Source: Joostella atrarenae
Lineage (GTDB): Bacteria > Bacteroidota > Bacteroidia > Flavobacteriales > Flavobacteriaceae
Direction: 5' to 3'
Assembly (NCBI RefSeq): GCF_021764745.1
Contig: NZ_JAETXX010000001.1
Coordinates: 806,001-870,000, forward strand
DNA: 64,000 bases
The notes under the pieces are model-generated. The model worked only from the letters and a program-made list of their open reading frames with translations. It did no database searches and had not been told where the DNA came from. Shown here piece after piece: positions 57,000-64,000 of this stretch. Position 1 is the stretch's first letter. Each line of letters opens with the position of its first letter. A program made the position numbers and the translations under genes.

Positions 57000-57191
57000 T
57001 TAAGCTGTTAATGTACATTCTTCACAATCTTTAATAGTACCGTAGTAAGTTTCTCTGTATTTGTGCAGAGTTTTTAGAGGCACACCAAGTAAGTGCTTTT
57101 TAATGTAAGTTACTTTAACACTTACACTCCCCATTTTTCTACTGTACCTTTTTTCTAATTTTGTTTTTCTTTTTATTGTTATAAAAGCCAT
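57000..57191 (-). CDS. small basic protein with C-terminal CxxC
   Basis: 63 residues from the ATG at 57191; an upstream ATG at 57287 would add an N-terminus that looks like translated non-coding sequence. The protein begins MAFITIKRKTKLEKRYSRKM, has VPLKTLHKYRETYYGTIKDC in the second half and ends CEECTLTA, so it is basic and carries three Cys at the end (C-x2-C with one before). I recall similar short proteins in flavobacteria without a known role. The Cys could bind a metal. It shares a terminator with the response regulator. Confidence 0.6.
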   Translation of the reverse strand: MAFITIKRKTKLEKRYSRKMGSVSVKVTYIKKHLLGVPLKTLHKYRETYYGTIKDCEECTLTA

Positions 57192-57505
57192 AATGTGTGT
57201 GCCCTTAAGTAAGAGCCAAATACGCCAAAATAAATTCGGAATATTATTAAGATAAATTTTTAGGTGAATGCAACTAGGTCTCTCCATGTTGCGAACGACA
57301 CAAATATCGTAAATATAATGCTCAAATTCAAATAGTTATATACTATACTAATTATTATACCATAATAAAAACCTATGACTACAGTTATTTTTCAATAAAA
57401 TTATTGATAATTCAGGTGACTGATAATACTTGTAATCTTGCTTTATTACTATTATTGAAGGGGTTTCATTAACTTTGTTTTTTATAATCTGTTGACGCTA
57501 ATTTT
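57192..57505. other. intergenic region between divergent small genes
   Basis: 314 AT-rich bases hold the promoters of the small basic protein (minus) and the His-rich protein (plus). I see no RNA gene. The stretch TTTGTTTTTTATAATCTG just before 57500 has promoter-like composition but no clear -7 TAnnTTTG element. Confidence 0.3.
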
Positions 57506-58000
57506 TTGAAGGGTATAATTCATATAAAACTAATCTTATTACGCTGTTTTCTGTTAGGAATTGTATGTATGTATCTCTTTATCCCATATAAAAGTCATAT
57601 TTTTAATGTACTTCACAGTTTATCCCATAAATTAGAATTGGTTTTTGATGAGGATCATCATGCTCAACCGCATACTCATACACATATAGATAATCATTCT
57701 CATTCTAGTGAACACCATCATCAACCCCATTCTTCAGAACATGCACATCTAAAAAAGGTAGCTCATCATCAACATGATTATTTGGCTTCTTTGATGGATT
57801 TTTTTACTTCAGCAGAGAAGAGTAAAAAAAAGGATGATAAAAATTTTATACTGAGTAATTTGGATGAACATATTCATCCAGAAATATATGTTTTTCAGCA
57901 TCAAAATGTATTTGTTAACATTCAAAAAGAGTGGCTTTTGTGTCATTCTTCATACTATGTTATGCTTTCGGTTACAACGCCGCCTCCTAAATTAGTTTAA
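57506..58000 (+). CDS. histidine-rich secreted or membrane-anchored protein
   Basis: 164 residues with a TTG start (57506); the first in-frame ATG, 21 codons later, would cut into the hydrophobic leader, so TTG is preferred. One N-terminal helix (LILLRCFLLGIVCMYLF) is followed by a region, about 52-92, with very many His in HHAQPHTHTHIDNHSHSSEH-type runs. The end has SVTTPPPKLV. Such runs bind zinc, nickel or copper and are found in chaperones and buffers beside metal receptors. A TonB receptor gene follows 102 bases later. I infer a metal role; the family is not known to me. Confidence 0.65.
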   Translation: MKGIIHIKLILLRCFLLGIVCMYLFIPYKSHIFNVLHSLSHKLELVFDEDHHAQPHTHTHIDNHSHSSEHHHQPHSSEHAHLKKVAHHQHDYLASLMDFFTSAEKSKKKDDKNFILSNLDEHIHPEIYVFQHQNVFVNIQKEWLLCHSSYYVMLSVTTPPPKLV

Positions 58001-58102
58001 GCACATACGTATATTTTATAGACTTCTTTTTTTAAGAAGCTATTGATATGCCTTTAAATTAAAAGGGAGGAATCCCTATGGTTAAATTTTTAAATTATTA
58101 TA

Positions 58103-60331
58103 ATGAAATATATAATAACAGCATTTTGTATGCTTGTTGTCAGCATAACTTATGCACAATCTTTATCGGGAAAAGTGGTAAATTCTGAAGGGTCGCCACT
58201 TACCGATGTAGGAATATTTAATAAATCTACTGGAAGTCATTCTCATTCTAATGAAACAGGGTCTTATAGCTTGATAAAAACTCAAGTAGGGGATTCAGTT
58301 TATTTTTCTAGATTAGGATATAAAACGGAATTAGCAATTATAACCAAGACCGATTTATCTGGAAAAAAGAATATTGTACTTTCCGAAGCAAACATCTCTT
58401 TAGATCAAGTAGTATTGGTGTCTGAGGTGAACGCACTCAGCAAGTTTGTAGATGTAGATATTCAAACAAATCCAGTAAAATCGTCCCAAGAAATTTTAAG
58501 AAAGGTTCCAGGATTAATTATTGGTCAGCATGCAGGAGGAGGAAAGGCTGAACAGATTTTCCTTAGAGGTTTTGATATAGATCACGGTACAGATGTTTCT
58601 ATTAATGTGGATGGAATGCCAGTAAATATGGTTTCACATGCACACGGGCAAGGATATTCAGATTTGCACTTTGTGATTCCAGAAACTATAGACGATATTA
58701 ATTTTGGTAAGGGCCCTTATTATGCCAATAAAGGTGATTTTACCACTGCAGGATATGTAGATTTAAATTTGCGTAAATCGTTGGAAAAAAGTGTCGTTTC
58801 TGTAGAAGTAGGCCAGTTTAATACAAGTCGCTTTATGGGGATGCTTAAAGTATTAGATACTGAAAAAAGTAATGCCTATGTGGCATCTGAGCTTTATTTG
58901 ACAGATGGTCCGTTTGATTCTCCACAGAATTTTAATAGGATAAATGTGATGGGTCGCTATAATTATAAGCTTGCAGATGATGAAGATCTAACGATAACAG
59001 CTTCTCATTTTCAAAGTAAATGGGATGCTTCTGGTCAGATTCCACAGCGTGCTGTAGATGAAGGATTAATAGATAGATTTGGAGCGATTGACGATACAGA
59101 AGGAGGAGAAACCAGTAGAACAAACCTTCTAGTAAATCATATTAAATTGTTAGATGAAGACCGTGCTGTAAAGACGAAGGCATATATCTCGCAGTATGAT
59201 TTTGAACTGTTTTCAAACTTCACATTTTATTTAGATGATCCAGTAAATGGAGATCAAATTCAGCAAAAAGAAAGCCGTATAATAGCAGGAGCAGAGTCTG
59301 CCTTCGAAAGAAGTAATCTTACATTAGGAGAGAATATACATTTTAAGTATCAAGCAGGAGCTGGTTTTAGGTATGACAATGTAGATGATGTTCAACTTTC
59401 TCATACCGTAAATAGAAAGGAAATCCTTGAACGATTTGCTTATGGAGATGTAGATGAAGTAAATACTTACGGGTTTGTAAATACAGAGTTTAGATTAGGT
59501 AGATGGACGTTTAATCCAGCTTTGAGAATTGATTACTTTAAATTTGATTATGTAAATAAACTTACAGAGACATATGATAATAAGAGTGAAAATAAAGTAG
59601 CTTTCAGTCCTAAGTTTAATACTATATATTCTGTAAACTCCAATTGGCAATTATTCTTTAAAACAGGAATGGGCTTCCATTCTAACGATGCCAGAGTTGT
59701 AGTTGCTAACCAAGGGGAGGATATTTTACCAGCAGCATATGGAGCAGATTTAGGGACTATCTATAAACCTATTAATAAGCTAGCTATTAATGCAGCTTTA
59801 TGGTGGTTATATTTAGAGCAAGAGTTTGTTTATGTTGGAGATGCTGCTATAGTTGAGCCTAGCGGAGAAACTAGACGTATGGGAATAGATGTTGGTGCTA
59901 GATATCAAGCGTTGCCATGGCTATATCTCTATGCGGATGCAAATTATGCATATGGAAGAAGTGTAAATGATCCAGATGGGAAAAATTATATTCCTTTGGC
60001 TCCAGATTTTACATCTGCTGGAGGTATTTTAATTGAAAATTTAGGAAATTTCTCAGGAGCTCTGACATATAGATATATAGATGACCGACCAGCAAATGAA
60101 GATGATTCTATTGTTGCTGAAGGTTATTTTGTGACCGATTTTAATGTGAGTTATACTAGAAATAATTGGACATATGGTATCATTATTGAAAACCTTTTTG
60201 ATACAGAATGGAATGAAACCCAATTTGCAACAGAAAGTCGCTTGTTCGATGAGCCTGAACCGGTGGAAGAAATTCACTTTACGCCTGGTACTCCTTTTTA
60301 TTTGAGAGGGAAAGTTACAGTTAGATTTTAG
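58103..60331 (+). CDS. TonB-dependent receptor, probable metal type
   Basis: 742 residues. Signal peptide (to about residue 19, YAQ), a CarboxypepD_reg-like domain (about 21-95) that contains SHSHSNETGSYS, a plug (about 110-230) with IGQHAGGGKAEQIFLRGFDI, DHGTDVSINVDGMPVNM and VSHAHGQGYSDLHF, and a barrel ending in LRGKVTVRF. The His/Asp-rich plug loops are shared by a group of receptors linked to zinc or other divalent metals. The adjacent His-rich protein supports this. The actual metal cannot be read from the sequence. The leader has two small inverted repeats (58023-58039 and 58064-58077). Confidence 0.88.
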   Translation: MKYIITAFCMLVVSITYAQSLSGKVVNSEGSPLTDVGIFNKSTGSHSHSNETGSYSLIKTQVGDSVYFSRLGYKTELAIITKTDLSGKKNIVLSEANISLDQVVLVSEVNALSKFVDVDIQTNPVKSSQEILRKVPGLIIGQHAGGGKAEQIFLRGFDIDHGTDVSINVDGMPVNMVSHAHGQGYSDLHFVIPETIDDINFGKGPYYANKGDFTTAGYVDLNLRKSLEKSVVSVEVGQFNTSRFMGMLKVLDTEKSNAYVASELYLTDGPFDSPQNFNRINVMGRYNYKLADDEDLTITASHFQSKWDASGQIPQRAVDEGLIDRFGAIDDTEGGETSRTNLLVNHIKLLDEDRAVKTKAYISQYDFELFSNFTFYLDDPVNGDQIQQKESRIIAGAESAFERSNLTLGENIHFKYQAGAGFRYDNVDDVQLSHTVNRKEILERFAYGDVDEVNTYGFVNTEFRLGRWTFNPALRIDYFKFDYVNKLTETYDNKSENKVAFSPKFNTIYSVNSNWQLFFKTGMGFHSNDARVVVANQGEDILPAAYGADLGTIYKPINKLAINAALWWLYLEQEFVYVGDAAIVEPSGETRRMGIDVGARYQALPWLYLYADANYAYGRSVNDPDGKNYIPLAPDFTSAGGILIENLGNFSGALTYRYIDDRPANEDDSIVAEGYFVTDFNVSYTRNNWTYGIIIENLFDTEWNETQFATESRLFDEPEPVEEIHFTPGTPFYLRGKVTVRF

Positions 60332-60404
60332 AAGGTAATGTTTTTTTAATCAACGAATAATGGAAGTGAATAGGTAAGGTGAATGTTAATTTATCTTATC
60401 TATT

Positions 60405-60433
60405 CCACCCATTTTTATTTTTTATAACTCTTA
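60405..60433 (+). promoter_or_regulatory. ECF-type promoter signature upstream of dsbD-N gene
   Basis: CCACCC at 60405-60410 and CTCTTA at 60428-60433, 17 bases apart, 97 bases before the start codon of the DsbD-N gene. Over 38 bases this region (60403-60440) agrees with the fecR upstream region (62969-63006) at about 30 positions. Confidence 0.55.
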
Positions 60434-60529
60434 TTAATAGATGTTGGATTTAATTCATTAGTGTTATTGATTATTAAATGATAATGGTGTAAATCCTTCT
60501 TTTAACGATTTAACCTTTAATAGATTTAT

Positions 60530-60976
60530 ATGAAAAAAATATTTTTTTTGTTTTTAGTAACTATAGCTTTGAATGCTAGCGCTCAAATATATGAACCTGT
60601 AGAATGGGCTACTTCTGTAGAGAAAACATCAGAGAAAGAGTTTGTTTTAATAGCAACAGCAACTATTGAAGAGGGGTGGCATTTGTATTCTCAAAATGTT
60701 CCTGAGGATGGACCGATTGCAACTACTTTTACTTATGAAGAAATTTATGGAATGGAAGTAGTTGATAAAACTTCTGAAGGAGAAGGTCATGAAGTTTATG
60801 ATAATGTTTTCGAAATGGATATAAAATATTTTGAAAACAAAGCTGTATTTAAACAGAAAGTAAAACTTAATCAGCCACACGGCGGTATTATTAATGGTGT
60901 TGTGGAATTTATGGTTTGTAATGATAAAAGTTGTCTACCTCCAAAAGAAGTAGACCTAACATTTAATTTGAAATAG
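60530..60976 (+). CDS. free-standing DsbD N-terminal domain protein
   Basis: 148 residues. A signal peptide (MKKIFFLFLVTIALNASAQ) precedes a single immunoglobulin-like domain of the DsbD N-terminal type: EPVEWATSVEKTSEKEFVLI, EEGWHLYSQN, and the redox pair in MVCNDKSCLPPKEVDL. In DsbD this domain receives electrons from the membrane part and passes them to periplasmic thiol proteins. Here the membrane and thioredoxin domains are not adjacent, so an outside partner is needed. An ECF-like promoter lies upstream. A terminator follows. Confidence 0.88.
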   Translation: MKKIFFLFLVTIALNASAQIYEPVEWATSVEKTSEKEFVLIATATIEEGWHLYSQNVPEDGPIATTFTYEEIYGMEVVDKTSEGEGHEVYDNVFEMDIKYFENKAVFKQKVKLNQPHGGIINGVVEFMVCNDKSCLPPKEVDLTFNLK

Positions 60977-60995
60977 CTTTTCTTTTAAACCAACG

Positions 60996-61032
60996 AAAAA
61001 GGGGAAAACACATTTTGTTTTCCCCTTTTTTT
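60996..61032. terminator. bidirectional terminator
   Basis: A 15-bp stem (AAAAAGGGGAAAACA at 60996-61010 and TGTTTTCCCCTTTTT at 61016-61030) with A and T tracts on both sides. It lies between the DsbD-N gene and the convergent protease gene and serves both. Confidence 0.92.
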
Positions 61033-61052
61033 ATGTAGAATATTGAAAGTGT

Positions 61053-61964
61053 TTATCCTTCATTACTTTGCAATAACTCTTTAATTACTATTACTGGAAC
61101 GGTGTTTTTTGTTACCATTTGTAGGTTTTTTTGTTTAGACTGATTGGCATAATAAGAATGTGTGCTAGAAACAGTTCCAATAGCATTTCCGTAGATATCA
61201 ATAACTGGCCCTCCGCTAGATCCTTTTGCATAATCTGCTGTAATACTCATGACATATTGTGTTGTATCATTATTTTTTCGCATGTCGTTTCTAGAAACCA
61301 TCCCTTTAGTGAAGTAGTAAAATATCTGACTAGGATGACTAATAACAAAAGCAGATGCACCGATTGGAGCAGGAGCTCCTAAAGACATTGGAGTCAGCTT
61401 ATCTCCATTAGTTTCAAGTTCTAATATGGCAACATCATTGTCTTTGCTTGCTGATAAAACATTTTTTACTTGGTATATTTTTCCGTCTGCGGTTCTTGCG
61501 ACAAACGCTTTTTTATCGAACTTAATATTCGTGTAAGATTTTACTACATGATAATTAGTAACAAATATACCGTCTTCATTTATCGTATATCCAGATGCAT
61601 TTCCCATGTGTGTTTTATCGCAAGTATTGCATAGATATGCATAACCTATTATTAAAGTAGATTTCTTTCCTTCATTAAATATTTTTTCAGAAGTTAAAAC
61701 ATCTTTTTTGGGCTCTGGTAAATCCAAAGAAATTATTTTGTTAGAAGCTAGAAATAATTGTTCCTCTGCTTGGTCTCCTTTTAATATAATCTTGTTGGAC
61801 TTTATAAGGTTTCCAGTTTCAGTCTTCATTTCCTCAATAATACTTGTTGGGTCTTGGTATTCTACAGAGGTATTTTCCTTTTGTGCATATGTTGTGTAGC
61901 AGAATAGAAATGTAAATAAGTAGGTGTAAATACTAATTGTAGATAGGTTTTTTAATGACTTCAT
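61053..61964 (-). CDS. S1C/trypsin-like serine protease without PDZ domain
   Basis: 303 residues. Signal peptide to about residue 28 (YAQ); an N-terminal region of about 100 residues with no family; then a chymotrypsin-fold protease with His139 in TNYHVV, Asp177 in DNDVAILEL and Ser250 in KGSSGGPVID. All three catalytic residues are intact. CNTC at 112-115 (Cys pair) is unusual for the fold and could form a disulfide or bind metal. There is no PDZ domain, so it is not DegP-like in regulation. An ECF-like promoter signature lies 32-60 bases upstream of the start. Confidence 0.88.
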   Translation of the reverse strand: MKSLKNLSTISIYTYLFTFLFCYTTYAQKENTSVEYQDPTSIIEEMKTETGNLIKSNKIILKGDQAEEQLFLASNKIISLDLPEPKKDVLTSEKIFNEGKKSTLIIGYAYLCNTCDKTHMGNASGYTINEDGIFVTNYHVVKSYTNIKFDKKAFVARTADGKIYQVKNVLSASKDNDVAILELETNGDKLTPMSLGAPAPIGASAFVISHPSQIFYYFTKGMVSRNDMRKNNDTTQYVMSITADYAKGSSGGPVIDIYGNAIGTVSSTHSYYANQSKQKNLQMVTKNTVPVIVIKELLQSNEG

Positions 61965-62289
61965 TATGATAGTAGTTTTATGGTGTTATATAATATATGA
62001 GTATAGCCGTAGATAATAGGGTGGTTAACTATATGTTAATTTTTAAAAATCAAAACTTTAACATATGATAGAAGAGAAGCACTTTTTATAAACATCATAA
62101 TTTATTTTGGAGAATTATTCGGAAATTAATAATTGAAGCCAAAAAAGTAAGCATATGAAAATTCCTATAACTATTTTAAGATAATTACATGGATTTAATA
62201 AGTTAAAATCTTTTATAAAGTTTAAAGAAAAAGGTTTAATTCAGTTGAAAAAATTATATTTACGCCCCAATTGTTAAATATATCACAAG
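61965..62289. other. intergenic region between protease and sigma factor genes
   Basis: 325 bases. On the minus strand, near the protease gene, is the ECF-like signature described separately. On the plus strand TATATTTA at about 62255-62262 resembles a weak -7 element for the sigma factor gene. In between I see no gene. Confidence 0.4.
61996..62024 (-). promoter_or_regulatory. ECF-type promoter signature upstream of the protease gene
   Basis: On the minus strand CCACCC (62024-62019) and CTCATA (62001-61996) are 17 bases apart, ending 31 bases before the protease start codon. The spacing is identical to the sites before the DsbD-N gene and fecR. Confidence 0.5.
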
Positions 62290-62832
62290 ATTAGAGTAGT
62301 TGATACAAGTAGTATAAATGCAGAAGAAGCCTTTGAGAGTTTATTTAATGAACTTTACACAAGGTTATTTGCCTATTGTTTTGATTACGTTAAAGATCAA
62401 TATGTTGCTGAGGAGATTGTAGAGGAAGCAATGCTTTTCTTATGGGAGAGGAGAGAAGATCTCGACCATATTAAAAATATAAAGGCTTATATGTATTCTG
62501 TTGTTCGAAACAAATCGTATACTTTCTTAAATAAAAAACAGCAAACAGTTCATTTAGAAGATGAGATGTATGATGCTCCAGTAGAAATTGATTCTGAGAT
62601 TATAGAAGAAGAAGTTTATGCTGTGTTGATTGAAGCTTTAGAAATTCTTCCCGAAAAATGTAGAAAAGTATTTGAACTATCCTGTATAGAAGGGTTAAAG
62701 TATAAAGATATTGCAGAAGATATGGGGATCTCAGTAAATACAGTTAAATCGCAGCGTGCTAGAGCAATTGAGCTTCTTAAAAAAAATCTTGATAATCATC
62801 CATTATTGCTTTTATTTCTTGCTTCATTATAA
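62290..62832 (+). CDS. ECF sigma-70 factor, non-canonical start
   Basis: About 180 residues if it starts with ATT at 62290. Region 2 is visible upstream of the first ATG (62431): INAEEAFESLFNELYTRLFA, YCFDYVKDQYVAEEIVEEA and then MLFLWERREDLDHIKNIKAY; region 4 follows with ILPEKCRKVFELSCIEGLKY and IAEDMGISVNTVKSQRARAI. The frame is open back to a TAA at 62275 but holds no ATG, GTG or TTG before 62431, so the true start is a rare codon (ATT at 62290 or ATA at 62278 or 62314) or there is a sequence error. Starting at 62431 would lose region 2.1. A fecR gene follows. Confidence 0.85.
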   Translation: MRVVDTSSINAEEAFESLFNELYTRLFAYCFDYVKDQYVAEEIVEEAMLFLWERREDLDHIKNIKAYMYSVVRNKSYTFLNKKQQTVHLEDEMYDAPVEIDSEIIEEEVYAVLIEALEILPEKCRKVFELSCIEGLKYKDIAEDMGISVNTVKSQRARAIELLKKNLDNHPLLLLFLASL

Positions 62833-62970
62833 AAGAAAATATAATTTTTTCTTTCTACAGATAAATTAAAGTTTGCTTTTAAACTTCAACTATTGAGGTG
62901 TGTTTGTAGTTGTTTTGCTCTATTAAATTCACCTTAAATGTTAAAATTTTAAATTTTATTAAGTTTTCTT

Positions 62971-62999
62971 CCACCCATTTCTATTTCGCATTAGTCTTA
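62971..62999 (+). promoter_or_regulatory. ECF-type promoter signature upstream of fecR
   Basis: CCACCC at 62971-62976 and GTCTTA at 62994-62999, 17 bases apart, ending 49 bases before the fecR start. Similar sequences lie between sigma and fecR genes in other Bacteroidota, as I recall, and would let the sigma factor control its own anti-sigma factor. Confidence 0.6.
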
Positions 63000-63047
63000 C
63001 TAATATAACAAAAGTTTAAGGGTTTAATAACACCCTGATAATAAAAA

Positions 63048-64000
63048 ATGAATATCAATACAGATCCATATCATATTGCCGATTTAATTTACAAGTCTCT
63101 TATAGACTCTTTATCTCCAGAAGAAAGATTAGAGCTTGACAACTGGCTAGAAAACAAGCATAATTTAGATCTCTACACTAAAATTCTGAGTAGGGATGGT
63201 ATTAATAGTAAGAGGAAAATATATGCTTTAGTAGACAAGAGGAGTGCTTTTTTAAAATTGAAAAATAGAATTCAGGTAATAGATGCAAAGAATACTAGAA
63301 AGAAAAGATTAGTTACTTTTTATAAATATGCAGCAGTTTTTCTTCTACTTATTTCTTCAGGGTATATAATTTTCACACTAAATAATAATGGAATAGATTC
63401 TTCGGTTGAGGTAGTAGAAACAATTAAACCTGGTTTTGAAAAAGCAACTTTAGTTCTAGGTGATGGTAGTACAGTAAGCCTTGAAAAGGATGAAAATAGA
63501 ATTATAAAATCTGAAGATGGAGTAGCTCAAATCGAAAATAGAGATAACATATTAAAGTATAGTAATGACGATAAGAAAGAACTTGGAGAGGTACAGTATA
63601 ATACACTTTATGTGCCTGTTGGAGGGATTTATAAATTAGAATTGCCTGATGGTTCTAAAGTATGGGTTAACTCTGCTTCTTCGATCAAATTTCCAGAAAG
63701 TTTCTCTGTAAATAAGCGTATAGTGGAGTTAGAGGGAGAAGCTTATTTCGATATAGTAAAAGACCCTAGAAGAACTTTTGTAGTAAAAACAAACTTAACA
63801 GAAATAAGTGTGCTCGGTACTTCTTTTAATGTTAGTAATTATGATAACGACACCTTTTTTTCTACCACACTTGCAGAGGGTAAAATAAAGCTAGTCAATA
63901 CAAATGATCCTGAGAATGAAGTGATTTTAAGTCCAGGGGAAAGAGCAGTTTTAAACAACGATGGGACTCAAGATATAAAAGTAGAGAATGTAGATGTAGA
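63048..64000 (+). CDS. fecR: FecR-family anti-sigma factor, 5' part
   Basis: At least 317 residues; the gene runs off the window. The cytoplasmic N-terminus (about 1-88: PYHIADLIYKSLIDSLSPEE, LDNWLENKHN) binds the sigma factor; a membrane helix at about 90-110 (FYKYAAVFLLLISSGYIIF) leads to the periplasmic FecR domain (YVPVGGIYKLELPDGSKVWV, VELEGEAYFDIVKDPRRTF, ISVLGTSFNV, LSPGERAVL). FecR proteins in Bacteroidota hold an ECF factor inactive until a TonB receptor or other signal acts. It starts 215 bases after the sigma factor gene. A receptor or SusC/D pair may follow beyond the window. Confidence 0.93.
   Translation, partial: MNINTDPYHIADLIYKSLIDSLSPEERLELDNWLENKHNLDLYTKILSRDGINSKRKIYALVDKRSAFLKLKNRIQVIDAKNTRKKRLVTFYKYAAVFLLLISSGYIIFTLNNNGIDSSVEVVETIKPGFEKATLVLGDGSTVSLEKDENRIIKSEDGVAQIENRDNILKYSNDDKKELGEVQYNTLYVPVGGIYKLELPDGSKVWVNSASSIKFPESFSVNKRIVELEGEAYFDIVKDPRRTFVVKTNLTEISVLGTSFNVSNYDNDTFFSTTLAEGKIKLVNTNDPENEVILSPGERAVLNNDGTQDIKVENVDV

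Noticed and set aside
57192-57287. N-terminal extension of the small basic protein to the ATG at 57287
   Set aside because: The extra 32 residues look like translated non-coding sequence, and the protein has a good start at 57191.
62318-62415. ATG at 62318 as the start of the sigma factor
   Set aside because: It is in another frame, reaches a stop after about 32 codons and encodes no sigma-factor sequence.

Overview
The window is a chromosomal segment of a low-GC (AT-rich) bacterium of the phylum Bacteroidota, almost certainly a member of the Flavobacteriaceae. Reasons: TAnnTTTG-type -7 promoter elements with almost no Shine-Dalgarno sequences; many TonB-dependent receptors and lipoproteins; a Bacteroidota-type ECF sigma/FecR pair; the eukaryote-like single-chain glycyl-tRNA synthetase; atpD-atpC standing apart from the other ATP synthase genes; and gene orders such as panC/panD opposite a short glycogen-synthase-like gene, DUF4270 and glmS. 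No tRNA, rRNA, insertion sequence, prophage or CRISPR array was found. Gene density is high and most of the sequence is core genome.

Layout. 1-12 kb: end of a CoA-transferase subunit, a nitrilase-family amidase, an Ig-like lipoprotein, comF, a coiled-coil membrane protein, glyS, a TonB receptor, exonuclease III, an OmpA-type lipoprotein and an aldo/keto reductase. 12-20 kb: META-domain lipoprotein, radA, a membrane glycosyltransferase with an operator-like palindrome upstream, DinB, a serine-less esterase-fold protein, and a panC-panD-flippase operon. 20-34 kb: GT5-like fragment gene, DUF4270, glmS, atpDC, ferredoxin and its reductase, nfu-mrp, an Ala-type alkyltransferase-like protein, LysE-type transporter, trmB and a glycosyltransferase. 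33-40 kb: a PhoR/PhoB-like pair, then a TonB receptor and beta-helix lipoprotein preceded by 11-bp-phased TAACAT repeats that resemble a Pho box.

40-55 kb is the accessory-looking core of the window: a LacI regulator, then a long minus-strand operon of three ~1,100-residue VCBS/ASPIC-UnbV lipoproteins, an intact vanadium-haloperoxidase-type lipoprotein and a GyrI-like effector-binding protein. It has no SusC/SusD pair. A terminator-like hairpin lies in the leader of this operon. 55-57 kb: a histidine kinase/response regulator pair and a small conserved-looking protein. 57.5-60.3 kb: a histidine-rich secreted protein and a TonB receptor with a His-rich plug, plausibly for a metal.

60.4-64 kb: a free-standing DsbD N-terminal domain, an S1C-type protease, an ECF sigma factor with no canonical start codon, and a FecR anti-sigma factor cut by the window edge. 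The DsbD-N gene, the protease gene and fecR share a promoter-like signature, CCACCC-N17-[CG]TC[TA]TA, found at no other intergenic position I noticed. This suggests a compact ECF regulon for envelope redox and proteolysis, and it is the least expected observation in the window.
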